A stretch of 64,000 nt of DNA, taken from NCBI RefSeq assembly GCF_000938255.1, contig NZ_JYMR01000053.1:1-64000 (forward strand), given 5' to 3'. The stretch's first letter is position 1, and every line of letters begins with the position of its first letter. Position numbers and translations under genes: made by a program. The notes under the pieces were generated by a model. The model was given only the letters and a program-made list of their open reading frames with translations, ran no database searches and had not been told where the DNA came from. Below, one piece after another: positions 27,383 through 35,585 of this stretch. This DNA is from Bradyrhizobium sp. LTSP849 (lineage in GTDB: Bacteria > Pseudomonadota > Alphaproteobacteria > Rhizobiales > Xanthobacteraceae).

Positions 27383-27625
27383 ATGAAGGAACCGGGCCTG
27401 GATGGTCGCCATCGGGACAAGGATGGCGCGATCGGCAAGAAGCACGGCAACACGCTGGTCGGTACTTTGCGCAAGATCTACGGCAAGGGCTTTGCGGCCG
27501 GTTATCCCGATGCGACCCAGCTCAGTGAGGTCCTGCATCAGTTGAACGAGACGTCGCTGAGCCAGTTGCGTCGCGATCACGACACCGGGCATTTGGGGCA
27601 CAAGATCGACCACGCCCCGAAGTGA
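27383..27625 (+). CDS. Small hypothetical protein, 80 aa
   Basis: 80 residues, hydrophilic and histidine-rich (GLDGRHRDKDGAIGKKHGNT, TLRKIYGKGFAAGYPDATQL, RRDHDTGHLGHKIDHAPK). An AGGGAGAG sequence right before the ATG supports the start. The KHGNTLVGTLRKIYG segment is the kind of small rhizobial protein found in many copies per genome. No known function. Confidence 0.65.
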   Translation: MKEPGLDGRHRDKDGAIGKKHGNTLVGTLRKIYGKGFAAGYPDATQLSEVLHQLNETSLSQLRRDHDTGHLGHKIDHAPK

Positions 27626-27797
27626 TGGACCTCACTCGGCAAACGTCATGTCTTGCACAGCCTTGGCACCGTGCTGCGCGCGGTTAGCGCGCTGCGGTGC
27701 ATGAGGCGGAAGCAGATACCGGCAATCTCTCCACCCCAGTTCCGGTTTGAGCGTTCCGACGCTCCGCGCTAGGATGAGCCTTTTACGGAGGCTCATT

Positions 27798-28037
27798 TTG
27801 AAATACCTCATTTTCATCACCGCCATTGCGCTGGCTGCAACGGCTCCCGCCCGGTCACAGGCCCTCGTCGATCCCACCAAGGTCGCTCCCGAATATCGTG
27901 AGGCGGCCGAAAAACGCCGCGCCGAGCAGATGCGTCAGCGCGAATGCGCCCTGAAGGCGGATCTCGACAAGGTGCTGCCCAGGGATCGCACCGACTATCT
28001 CAACCATTGTCTGAACGCGCTGGCTGCCAAGCAATAG
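27798..28037 (+). CDS. Small periplasmic protein, 79 aa, TTG start
   Basis: From a TTG at 27798 with GGAGG seven bases upstream: signal peptide MKYLIFITAIALAATAPARS, then a charged helical mature part with two Cys (RECALKADLDKVLP ... YLNHCLNALAAKQ). Upstream in-frame codons (from 27747) would bury the signal peptide inside the chain, which is why the TTG is preferred. Function unknown. Confidence 0.65.
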   Translation: MKYLIFITAIALAATAPARSQALVDPTKVAPEYREAAEKRRAEQMRQRECALKADLDKVLPRDRTDYLNHCLNALAAKQ

Positions 28038-28215
28038 CGCCTGATTGGGCTGTTTTGACGAACTGAGCCTGCCGCCTGTCGCGGCGGGCTGATCGCGCAA
28101 TCCGCGAGTGCCGCCGAGAAAACACGCGATCACGTCGTAACCAGCCTTCAACCTTTCTTCAGACCTTCGGGCTCACCCTGCCGGCTGATTTCCAATCATC
28201 ATTGATTGCCCACCC

Positions 28216-28506
28216 ATGAGCTTCGTCCAGGTCCAGTGCACGCGCTGCAAGACGATGTTTCGCGATCGCGCGGGGCGGTTGCAGGATGGCTATTCCCGAC
28301 AGTGCCCCAGTTGCGAAGTCGTGTTGTTTTTCGCCGAGGACTCGCAACATCCCTTCATCAAGCGCGCGATGCGAAGCGCGCGAAAAGCGCGCAAGGAACA
28401 GCACGAGGCCGACGCGATCAGGCGTGCTGCCCCGCCGGAACCGCGTATGGCTCCCCGGTCGCGGTCGTCCAGCGCACGGGCACGGGTGCAGGAGCGATCG
28501 GAGTAG
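28216..28506 (+). CDS. Small zinc-ribbon protein with basic tail
   Basis: 96 residues. The first 35 carry two CxxC knuckles (CTRCKTMFRDRAGR and CPSCEVVLFF), a treble-clef or zinc-ribbon arrangement. The rest is Arg/Lys/Ala-rich and likely binds nucleic acid or is disordered. It abuts the end of the convergent lysR (stop to stop, 3 bases). Function unknown. Confidence 0.7.
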   Translation: MSFVQVQCTRCKTMFRDRAGRLQDGYSRQCPSCEVVLFFAEDSQHPFIKRAMRSARKARKEQHEADAIRRAAPPEPRMAPRSRSSSARARVQERSE

Positions 28507-28509
28507 CGC

Positions 28510-29433
28510 TTAGGACGTCGCCTCTATCCAGATCCCGGCATCGGAATGCGTGCGGATGTGGCCGACCAGGAAATCCGAGAACACCCTGATCTTGGCCGGC
28601 AGCCGGACGCGGTTCTGATAGGCCACGTTCATCGTGAGCAGCGGCAGCTCCCAATCCATCAGCACCGGCACGAGCTTCCCGGCCGCGATGTCGCCTTGCA
28701 CGATGTAAAGCGGCTGGATCAGGATGCCGAGGCCCGCAAGCGCCGCGCCGCGGATGACCTGGCCGTCATTGCTGTCCAGCGTCGGCGCGATGCGCACGGT
28801 CTGCGCAATATTGCCTTGCTGAAGCCGCAGCGAATAAGGGTCGTTGGCAAGGTTGTAGATCAGCATGTCATGACGCGCGAGATCGGCGGGATGCTCGGGC
28901 TGGCCGTGTGTGGCGATATAGGAAGGTGCTGCCGCCAGCACCCGGCGCATCTGTCCGATGCGACGGATGATGATGTTGGAATCCGGCTCCTGCTCCCTGG
29001 TGCGGATCGCGACGTCGATGCCGGCTTCGATAAAGTCCAGATAGCGGTTGGCAGCGATGATCTGAACGTCGAGCTTAGGGTAGAGCTTGCGAAACGCCGG
29101 CAGCATCGGCGCCATGTAGATCATCGCAAAGGACAGCGAGCTCGTGACGCGCAGCATGCCCTTGGGCGACAGCGCTCGGTCGCTGACCGCATCTTCGGCT
29201 TCGGCGAGCTCGTTCAGGAGCGTGCTGCATCGCTGCAACAACTCCTGCCCTGCCTCGGTCAGCCATTGCCGGCGTGTGTTGCGCTCGATCAGCCGGACCG
29301 CGAGCCGCTCCTCCAGCGCACTCAGGTGCCGGCTCGCCGCCGCGTTCGACATCCGCAGGATGTCGGCAGCCTTGGAGAGGCTGCCGAGTTCGGCCGTCCT
29401 GGCGAAAACCTCGAGCTGGAGAAGCCGGTCCAT
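28510..29433 (-). CDS. LysR-family regulator of the hydroxyquinol cluster
   Basis: 307 residues: winged HTH at 1-60 (LEVFARTAELGSLSKAADIL, SNAAASRHLSALEERL) and a LysR substrate-binding domain. The subgroup resembles the DmlR/AaeR-like regulators. It is divergent from the catabolic cluster beginning at 29540, the classic arrangement for a LysR activator of the neighbouring operon whose inducer is a pathway intermediate. The inducer is not known. Confidence 0.9.
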   Translation of the reverse strand: MDRLLQLEVFARTAELGSLSKAADILRMSNAAASRHLSALEERLAVRLIERNTRRQWLTEAGQELLQRCSTLLNELAEAEDAVSDRALSPKGMLRVTSSLSFAMIYMAPMLPAFRKLYPKLDVQIIAANRYLDFIEAGIDVAIRTREQEPDSNIIIRRIGQMRRVLAAAPSYIATHGQPEHPADLARHDMLIYNLANDPYSLRLQQGNIAQTVRIAPTLDSNDGQVIRGAALAGLGILIQPLYIVQGDIAAGKLVPVLMDWELPLLTMNVAYQNRVRLPAKIRVFSDFLVGHIRTHSDAGIWIEATS

Positions 29434-29487
29434 TCTTCCTCATACTGGAAAAGAGACTTACGAAATTTGACCTTTATTTCCGATTTC

Positions 29488-29496
29488 TGCAATGCA
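29488..29496. promoter_or_regulatory. Possible LysR half-site palindrome
   Basis: TGCAATGCA, inside the A/T-rich ATTTCTGCAATGCAAAAT, lies between lysR and the divergent cluster and fits a LysR-type T-N-A interrupted palindrome loosely. Weak evidence; an upstream ATG for the next gene (29492) falls inside it, which favours the ATG at 29540. Confidence 0.3.
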
Positions 29497-29539
29497 AAAT
29501 GGGCCCAACAAGCAAGATGCAGGCGAGGAAATCTGGGAA

Positions 29540-29863
29540 ATGTCGGGCCCGATCAAGCACATCGTGATGTGGCGGCTGCGCGGGGAGACATCCGCGGAGC
29601 GCTCCGCGGCCCGCACCAAGGTCAAAACCCTGTTTGAGGGCCTCAAAGGCCGGATCGACGGCCTTACCCATATCGAGGTCGGCGTCGATGTCAGCGATGT
29701 CGATTATGCCTGCGACGTTGTGCTGGTCTCCGAGTTTACCGACAGTGCGGCCCTGAAGGCCTACGCCACCCATCCGGAACACCTGCGGGTGCGGGAAGAG
29801 CTCGGCGACTTGCGGATCGGTCGGTTCCAGGTCGATTATCCCATGAAAGAGACCGGCGCATGA
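29540..29863 (+). CDS. Dabb (stress-responsive A/B barrel) domain protein
   Basis: 107 residues forming one ferredoxin-like Dabb barrel: IKHIVMWRLRG at the start, LFEGLKGRIDGL, THIEVGVDVSDVDYACDVVL, and HPEHLRVREELGDL with the family's HP and F/V residues. Such barrels include small isomerases, cyclases and haem-free monooxygenase relatives. First gene of the cluster; its TGA overlaps the start of the maleylacetate reductase gene (ATGA), so it is coupled to it. It may act on a ring or lactone intermediate, which is inference. 29492 is an alternative start. Confidence 0.8.
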   Translation: MSGPIKHIVMWRLRGETSAERSAARTKVKTLFEGLKGRIDGLTHIEVGVDVSDVDYACDVVLVSEFTDSAALKAYATHPEHLRVREELGDLRIGRFQVDYPMKETGA

Positions 29864-30939
29864 TCGGTTCGTTCACCTTTGAAAATCTGCCCTGCCGCGT
29901 CGTGTTCGGCAGCGGAACGCTTGCCTCGGCCAAGGCCGAGATCGAGCGCCTCGGCGGCAAGCGCGCACTGGTGCTGACCACGCCGCAGCAGGAGGCGCAG
30001 GGCACCAAGCTTGGCTCCGCGCTCGGCCCGCTTTATGCCGGCATCTTTGCAGGCGCCACGATGCACACGCCCGTCGAGGTGACCGAGCGGGCGCTTGCAG
30101 CGATGAAAGCCTGCGATGCCGATTGCGTGGTGGCGCTCGGCGGCGGGTCGACCACCGGCTTGGGCAAGGCACTCGCCCTGCGCACCGGAATCAACCAGCT
30201 CTGTATTCCTACCACCTATGCCGGCTCGGAGATGACCCCGATCCTCGGTCAGACCGAAAACGGCCTGAAGACCACGGTGCGCGACACAGCCGTTCTGCCG
30301 GAGACCGTAATCTACGACGTCGATCTGACCCTGACGCTACCGGTGGGGCTTGCCGCCACCTCCGGCATCAACGCCATCGCACATGCGGTGGAAGCGCTCT
30401 ACGCGCGCGACACCAATCCCGTCACCTCCCTGATGGCCGAGGAAGGCATCCGCGCGCTGGCGCATGCCCTGCCCGCCATTGCGGCCAAACCCGACGATCG
30501 CGCCGCCCGCAGCGATGCGCTCTATGGGGCCTGGCTGTGCGGCGTATGCCTCGGCACCGTCGGCATGGCGCTGCATCACAAGCTCTGCCACACCCTCGGC
30601 GGCACCTTCGACCTGCCGCATGCCGAGACCCACACCATCGTCCTGCCGCATGCACTGGCCTACAATGCGCCCGCGGTGCCCGAGGCGATGGCGCGGATCT
30701 CGCGCGCGATCGGAGAGGCCGATGCGGCGCAAGGTCTCTACGATCTCGCCAGGCGGCTCAACGCAAAGCTGGCGCTCCGCGACATCGGCATGCCCGAGAG
30801 CGGCATCGACAAGGCGGCCGACCTCGCAGTCACCAACGCCTACTGGAATCCGCGCCCGCTCGAGCGTAGCGCCATCCGGGACCTGATCGCGCGCGCCTGG
30901 GCCGGCGAGCCGCCGGTCGCAACCAAAGCTGTGGCCTGA
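29860..30939 (+). CDS. Maleylacetate reductase
   Basis: 359-residue iron-containing alcohol dehydrogenase fold of the maleylacetate reductase type: VVFGSGTL near residue 14, GGGSTTGLGKALAL for the nucleotide, TTYAGSEMTPILG, and the metal/substrate His cluster in GINAIAHAVEAL, MALHHKLCHTLGG and HAETHTIVLPHALAYN. It reduces maleylacetate to 3-oxoadipate with NAD(P)H. With hydroxyquinol dioxygenase in the same cluster it completes the lower pathway into beta-ketoadipate. Start by ATGA overlap; five bases from the next gene. Confidence 0.92.
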   Translation: MIGSFTFENLPCRVVFGSGTLASAKAEIERLGGKRALVLTTPQQEAQGTKLGSALGPLYAGIFAGATMHTPVEVTERALAAMKACDADCVVALGGGSTTGLGKALALRTGINQLCIPTTYAGSEMTPILGQTENGLKTTVRDTAVLPETVIYDVDLTLTLPVGLAATSGINAIAHAVEALYARDTNPVTSLMAEEGIRALAHALPAIAAKPDDRAARSDALYGAWLCGVCLGTVGMALHHKLCHTLGGTFDLPHAETHTIVLPHALAYNAPAVPEAMARISRAIGEADAAQGLYDLARRLNAKLALRDIGMPESGIDKAADLAVTNAYWNPRPLERSAIRDLIARAWAGEPPVATKAVA

Positions 30940-30944
30940 TTGAG

Positions 30945-32309
30945 ATGCAGCGCACCCTGATCAGATCCGCAACAATCATCAGCATGGACGCTTCGATCGG
31001 CGATCTCCGTGCCGGTGACGTGCTGGTCGAGAATGGACGGATCGCCGACGTCCGCCCCGGCATCGACGCCTCTGATGCCGAGATCGTCGACGGCCGGGGG
31101 CGCATCGTCATCCCCGGGCTCATCAACGCGCACATGCACACCTGGCAAACGGCGTTGCGCGGCTATGCTGCGAACTGGACGCTGCTCGAATATTTCCGCC
31201 GCATGCACGCGGGGCTCGCGACACTGTTCGGGCCCGACGACATCTACATCGCCACGCTCGCCGGCGCGCTGAACCAGATCAATTGCGGCGCAACCACGCT
31301 GGTCGACTGGTGCCACAACAACCCGACACCGGCGCATACCGACGCGGCCGTGCGCGGCCTGATCGAGAGCGGCATCCGCGCCGCCTTCTTCCACGGCTCG
31401 CCCAAGCCCGAGCCGAAGCCGGGCGAGCCGCACTTCTCGGAGGTGCCCCACCCGCGCCGCGAGGTCGAACGCCTGCTGGCGGGTCCCCTGGCGGACCGCA
31501 ATGGCCTCGTCACGCTTGGGCTCGCGATCCTTGGTCCGCACTATTCGACACTTGAGGTGTCGATGCATGATTTCCGACTGGCGCGGGAGCTTGGCCTGAT
31601 CGCCTCGATGCATCAAGGCGGCGGTCCGGCGAAGACTCCCGGCGGCTGGGAAAAGCTGATCGAAGCGGGCTTGGTCGGCCCCCACGTCAACATCGTCCAC
31701 GGCAACGACCTGCCTGACGAACTCCTGCAACGGCTGATCGATCTCGGCGCATCGTTTTCGGTGACGCCGGAGAACGAGATGATCCAGGGTCACGGCTTTC
31801 CGATCACCGGTCGGCTACTGAAACGCGGCGTCCGGCCCACCATCGGCATCGATCTGGAATCCGTGCTGGCCGGCGATCTCTTCTCCGCCGCGCGCGTCGC
31901 TTTGTCGATGCAGCGCGCGCTCGACAACGCCGAGTCACGCAAGAGCCAGGGCACCATTCCGGCGACGACAACGATCCCGGCACGCGAGGCCCTGCGCTGG
32001 ATCACCACCGAAGGCGCGCGCATGCTCGGCCGCGAGAGCCAGATCGGCTCACTGACGCCGGGGAAGCTTGCCGATCTCGTGGTCATCAACGCCGACGATC
32101 TCAACCTCTTTCCGGTCCACGATCCCGTCGCCACCGTGGTGATGCAGACGAGCCTCGCCAATATCGAGTCGGTGATGATCGGAGGCTGCTGGAAGAAGCG
32201 GAACGGAAAACTACTGGTCGACGGGCTGGCGCAGAAAAAAGAGCTGCTCGCCCGATCCGGCCAGCGGCTGGTGCAGGACATCGAACGACAAGGCCACGCC
32301 GCCAGATAG
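30945..32309 (+). CDS. Metal-dependent amidohydrolase (AtzA/TrzN-like superfamily)
   Basis: 454 residues: amidohydrolase barrel with H63-x-H65 (NAHMHTWQTAL), H223 (SMHQGGG), H252 (IVHGNDL) and D303 (GIDLES), plus the composite N/C-terminal beta domain (SLTPGKLADLVVIN). This matches the mononuclear-metal deaminase/dechlorinase branch. However, the Glu normally three residues after the third His (HxxE in AtzA and guanine deaminases) is Gly226 here, so ordinary deaminase chemistry is doubtful. In this cluster it probably removes a ring substituent or opens a cyclic intermediate; the substrate is unknown. Confidence 0.88.
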   Translation: MQRTLIRSATIISMDASIGDLRAGDVLVENGRIADVRPGIDASDAEIVDGRGRIVIPGLINAHMHTWQTALRGYAANWTLLEYFRRMHAGLATLFGPDDIYIATLAGALNQINCGATTLVDWCHNNPTPAHTDAAVRGLIESGIRAAFFHGSPKPEPKPGEPHFSEVPHPRREVERLLAGPLADRNGLVTLGLAILGPHYSTLEVSMHDFRLARELGLIASMHQGGGPAKTPGGWEKLIEAGLVGPHVNIVHGNDLPDELLQRLIDLGASFSVTPENEMIQGHGFPITGRLLKRGVRPTIGIDLESVLAGDLFSAARVALSMQRALDNAESRKSQGTIPATTTIPAREALRWITTEGARMLGRESQIGSLTPGKLADLVVINADDLNLFPVHDPVATVVMQTSLANIESVMIGGCWKKRNGKLLVDGLAQKKELLARSGQRLVQDIERQGHAAR

Positions 32310-32328
32310 CGGCCAACGGACAACAAAA

Positions 32329-33231
32329 ATGACTGACACAACCAAACACATCGCCTTCATCGGTATCGGCAAGATGGGCCTGCCGATGTCGCAGCTCGTC
32401 GCCAAGGCCGGCTACAGCGTCACCGCTTTCGATCAGAGCGCAGCGCGTCTCAACGAGGCCCGCGAACACGGGATTGCGGTTGCGAGCTCGCCGGCCGACG
32501 CAGTCAATGGCCGCCCGGTGGTCATCACATCGCTCCCCGACGATGCAGCGTTGCGCGCCGTGATGCTCGGACCGACTGGCCTCGTCAGTGCGATGGCGCC
32601 AAAATCGGTCCTGATCGAGACCAGCACGGTCAGCGCCGAGGCCTCGGCCGAAGTCGACGCCGCCGCGCAGGCCCGCGGGATCGCCTATCTGCGGGCGCCG
32701 GTCTCCGGCAACGCCAGCATCGTCCATACGGGCGCACTGAGCTGCTTCGTTTCCGGGCCCAAGGACGCCTTTGAAAACGCCAAGCCGCTGTTCGCGAGTT
32801 TTACCCGCGCGCAGACTTATCTCGGCCCCAGCGAGGAGGCGCGCTACGCAAAGCTCGCGGTCAATCTCATGATCGCTGTCTCGGCCGCGATGATGGCCGA
32901 AAGCCTGGCGCTGGCGCGCAAGGGCGGCATCGGCTGGCAGGATATCTTGAAGGTACTGGACGAGAGCGCGGTCGCCTCCCCCATGGTGAAGTACAAGACC
33001 GCGCCGCTGCGCACCCGCGACTTCGTCTCGTCCTTCTCCTGCAAGCAGATGGCCAAGGACCTCGATCTCATCCTCGGCGCCGGCCACGCCGTCGGCGTGC
33101 CGTTGCAGCTCGCAGCCCAGGTACGCGAGACCTATGGCGCGCTGGTCGCGCAAGGCGACGGTGAGACCGACTTCATCGCGACCGTCAAGCATCTCGAACG
33201 GTTGTCCGGCCTTGGCGAGCCCAAACTCTGA
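32329..33231 (+). CDS. 3-hydroxyisobutyrate dehydrogenase-family NAD(P)-dependent oxidoreductase
   Basis: 300 residues. The N-terminal signature FIGIGKMGLPMSQLVAKAGY gives the GxGxMG cofactor site; VSGNASIVHTG and the lysine helix YAKLAVNLMIAVSAAMMAE (catalytic Lys) follow, as in beta-hydroxyacid dehydrogenases. It oxidises or reduces a 3-hydroxy acid (or imine) intermediate. Positioned 19 bases after the amidohydrolase gene and 15 before the dioxygenase gene, it is part of the same transcription unit. The exact substrate is not visible. Confidence 0.88.
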   Translation: MTDTTKHIAFIGIGKMGLPMSQLVAKAGYSVTAFDQSAARLNEAREHGIAVASSPADAVNGRPVVITSLPDDAALRAVMLGPTGLVSAMAPKSVLIETSTVSAEASAEVDAAAQARGIAYLRAPVSGNASIVHTGALSCFVSGPKDAFENAKPLFASFTRAQTYLGPSEEARYAKLAVNLMIAVSAAMMAESLALARKGGIGWQDILKVLDESAVASPMVKYKTAPLRTRDFVSSFSCKQMAKDLDLILGAGHAVGVPLQLAAQVRETYGALVAQGDGETDFIATVKHLERLSGLGEPKL

Positions 33232-33246
33232 TCGACGGAGGCACAC

Positions 33247-34131
33247 TTGCGTAACTTCAACGAAAACACGATCACCGACGCAGTGCTTGAGCGCATCACT
33301 GGGGCGACCGATCCGCGTATCAAGCAAGTCAGCGAGGCGCTGGTGCGTCACCTCCACGCCTTCGTGCGCGAGGTTCGTCCGACCCAGAAGGAATGGGAGT
33401 TAGGCATCGACTTCCTGACCCGGACCGGCCACATGTGCGACGACAAGCGTCAGGAATTCATCCTGTTGTCGGATACGCTCGGCGTCTCCATGCTGGTCGA
33501 TGCGATCAATCATCCGGTGCCGGAAGGCGCCACTGAGACGACGGTGCTCGGCCCGTTCTTCGTCCAGGCCGCGCCCGAGAAGCAGAACGGCGACGATATC
33601 TCCGGCGCCATGGAAGGCGATCCCATGATCGTCACGGGCTCGGTCTCGACCGTCGATGGCCGGCCGCTCGCAGGCGCCGTGGTCGACGTCTGGCATTCCG
33701 ACAATGACGGCTATTACGACGTGCAGCAGCTCGACGAGATCGGCGATCTCGCGATGCGCGCGCGCTTCCATACCGACGCCAACGGCCGCTTCCATTTCTG
33801 GTCGATCAAGCCTGCCGCCTATCCGATCCCGCATGACGGCCCGGTCGGCGACATGCTGGAAGCACAGGGGCGTCATCCCTGGCGCCCCGCTCATGTGCAC
33901 TTCATGATCTCGGCGCCGGGCTTCGAGCAGCTGGTGACGCATGTGTTTGTGGCCGGCGACAAATATCTCGACTCCGACGTGGTGTTCGGCGTCAAGGACA
34001 GCCTGATCCATGATTTCGAGCGCTGCCCGGCCGGCCGTGCGCCGGATGGTCGCATGGTGGATAGCGCCTACTTCCATCTCAACTATGATTTCGGCCTGAA
34101 GCAGGTCGCAAGCAACGCAAAAGCGGCGTAA
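33247..34131 (+). CDS. Hydroxyquinol 1,2-dioxygenase (intradiol)
   Basis: 294 residues. An N-terminal helical dimerisation domain (Dioxygenase_N; about 20-100) precedes the catalytic beta-sandwich. The Fe(III) ligands are visible: a Tyr in DNDGYYD (156/157), Y192 in PAAYPIP, and H216 and H218 in RPAHVHF. Length and N-terminal type fit hydroxyquinol rather than protocatechuate dioxygenases. It cleaves 1,2,4-trihydroxybenzene to maleylacetate. The start is TTG at 33247, with GGAGG five bases upstream. Confidence 0.92.
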   Translation: MRNFNENTITDAVLERITGATDPRIKQVSEALVRHLHAFVREVRPTQKEWELGIDFLTRTGHMCDDKRQEFILLSDTLGVSMLVDAINHPVPEGATETTVLGPFFVQAAPEKQNGDDISGAMEGDPMIVTGSVSTVDGRPLAGAVVDVWHSDNDGYYDVQQLDEIGDLAMRARFHTDANGRFHFWSIKPAAYPIPHDGPVGDMLEAQGRHPWRPAHVHFMISAPGFEQLVTHVFVAGDKYLDSDVVFGVKDSLIHDFERCPAGRAPDGRMVDSAYFHLNYDFGLKQVASNAKAA

Positions 34132-34193
34132 GCCGGAGAGAGACCGAACGGACTGACAACAGTCCGCACAAGGACGGAAGACGGGGAGAGACG

Positions 34194-35585
34194 ATGGGAC
34201 CGCGGGTCAGCATAGCCGCATTGGCTGAACGCCTCACAGGCGTGATCGGTCCGCGCACGAGCGTCGCACGCGGCGTGCTCGATCAGCATGGCCAGAGCGA
34301 GTCCTACTATCGCGCCCTGCCCCCGGACATCGTCGTGTATCCCGAGTCGACACAAGAGGTCGCTGAGATCGTCAAGCTCTGCGTCGGCGCGGCCATGCCG
34401 ATCGTGCCGTTTGGCGCCGGCACCTCGCTCGAGGGCAACGCATCCTCGGTCGAAGGCGGCGTCTGCATCGACTTCGCGCGCATGAACAAGGTGCTGACGG
34501 TTTACGACAGCGACATGAACGTCGTGGTTCAGCCCGGCATCACCCGCAAGCAGCTCAATGCCGAGCTGCGCGGCACCGGACTTTTCTTCCCGATCGATCC
34601 CGGCGCCGACGCCTCGATCGGCGGCATGACGTCCACGCGCGCGTCCGGCACCATGGCGGTGCGCTATGGCACCATGAAGGACAACGTCACGACGCTCGAA
34701 GTGGTGCTGGCGGACGGTCGGGTGATCCGCACCGCCAGGCGCGCCCGCAAATCGGCCGCGGGCTACGATTTGACGCGGCTGTTTGTCGGCGCGGAAGGCA
34801 CGCTCGGGATCATCACCGAGGTCACGCTGAAACTGCATCCGCTGCCCCAGGCGATCTCGGCGGCGGTGTGCAGCTTCGACACTCTGCACCACGCCGTGGA
34901 TACCGCGATCGAAATCATCCAGGCCGCCATTCCGGTGGCGCGCGTGGAGCTCCTCGACGACGTCATGATGCGCGGCATCAATGCCTACGCAAAACTCGGC
35001 TATCGCGAGGCGCCGACGCTGTTCTTCGAATTCCACGGCTCGGAGAGCGCCGTCGCCGAGCAGGCTGAGCTGGCGCAGTCCATCGCGGCCGAGCATGGCG
35101 GCCGCGGCTTCAAATGGGCCAAGGCGCCGGAGGACCGCAGCCGGCTCTGGCATGCCCGCGACAACACGCTCTATGCCGGCCTCGGCCTGCGGCCCGGCGC
35201 GCGCGCCGTCATCACCGATGTCTGCGTGCCGATCTCGCGGCTGGCCGAATGCCTGACCGACACCCGCCGCGACGCCGACGAGCACGGCTTCACCGCGCCC
35301 ATCGTCGGCCATGTCGGCGACGGCAATTTCCACATGCTGATCCTGGTTGATCCCGTCAAGCCTGAAGAGATTGACGGTGCCAAGGCGCTTCAGGCCCGCA
35401 TGGTCGCCCGCGCCATTGCGATGGACGGCACCTGCACCGGCGAACACGGCATCGGGCTCGGCAAGATCGACTATCTCGCCGATGAGCTCGGCGAAGCCGT
35501 CGACGTCATGCGCTCGATCAAGACGGCGCTCGATCCTGACGGATTGATGAATCCCGGCAAGATCTTTGCGGGAGCGCGGCCATGA
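34194..35585 (+). CDS. FAD-linked oxidase, GlcD/D-lactate dehydrogenase type
   Basis: 463 residues: FAD-binding_4 domain with PFGAGTSLEGN and RASGTMAVRYG, then the FAD-oxidase C domain ending in the typical HGIGLGKIDYL and MNPGKIFAGARP. Homologs oxidise D-2-hydroxy acids (glycolate, D-lactate, D-2-hydroxyglutarate). In this cluster it may oxidise a hydroxy acid formed upstream. Its stop overlaps the ATP-binding protein's start in ATGA, tying the enzyme genes to the importer genes. Confidence 0.9.
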   Translation: MGPRVSIAALAERLTGVIGPRTSVARGVLDQHGQSESYYRALPPDIVVYPESTQEVAEIVKLCVGAAMPIVPFGAGTSLEGNASSVEGGVCIDFARMNKVLTVYDSDMNVVVQPGITRKQLNAELRGTGLFFPIDPGADASIGGMTSTRASGTMAVRYGTMKDNVTTLEVVLADGRVIRTARRARKSAAGYDLTRLFVGAEGTLGIITEVTLKLHPLPQAISAAVCSFDTLHHAVDTAIEIIQAAIPVARVELLDDVMMRGINAYAKLGYREAPTLFFEFHGSESAVAEQAELAQSIAAEHGGRGFKWAKAPEDRSRLWHARDNTLYAGLGLRPGARAVITDVCVPISRLAECLTDTRRDADEHGFTAPIVGHVGDGNFHMLILVDPVKPEEIDGAKALQARMVARAIAMDGTCTGEHGIGLGKIDYLADELGEAVDVMRSIKTALDPDGLMNPGKIFAGARP

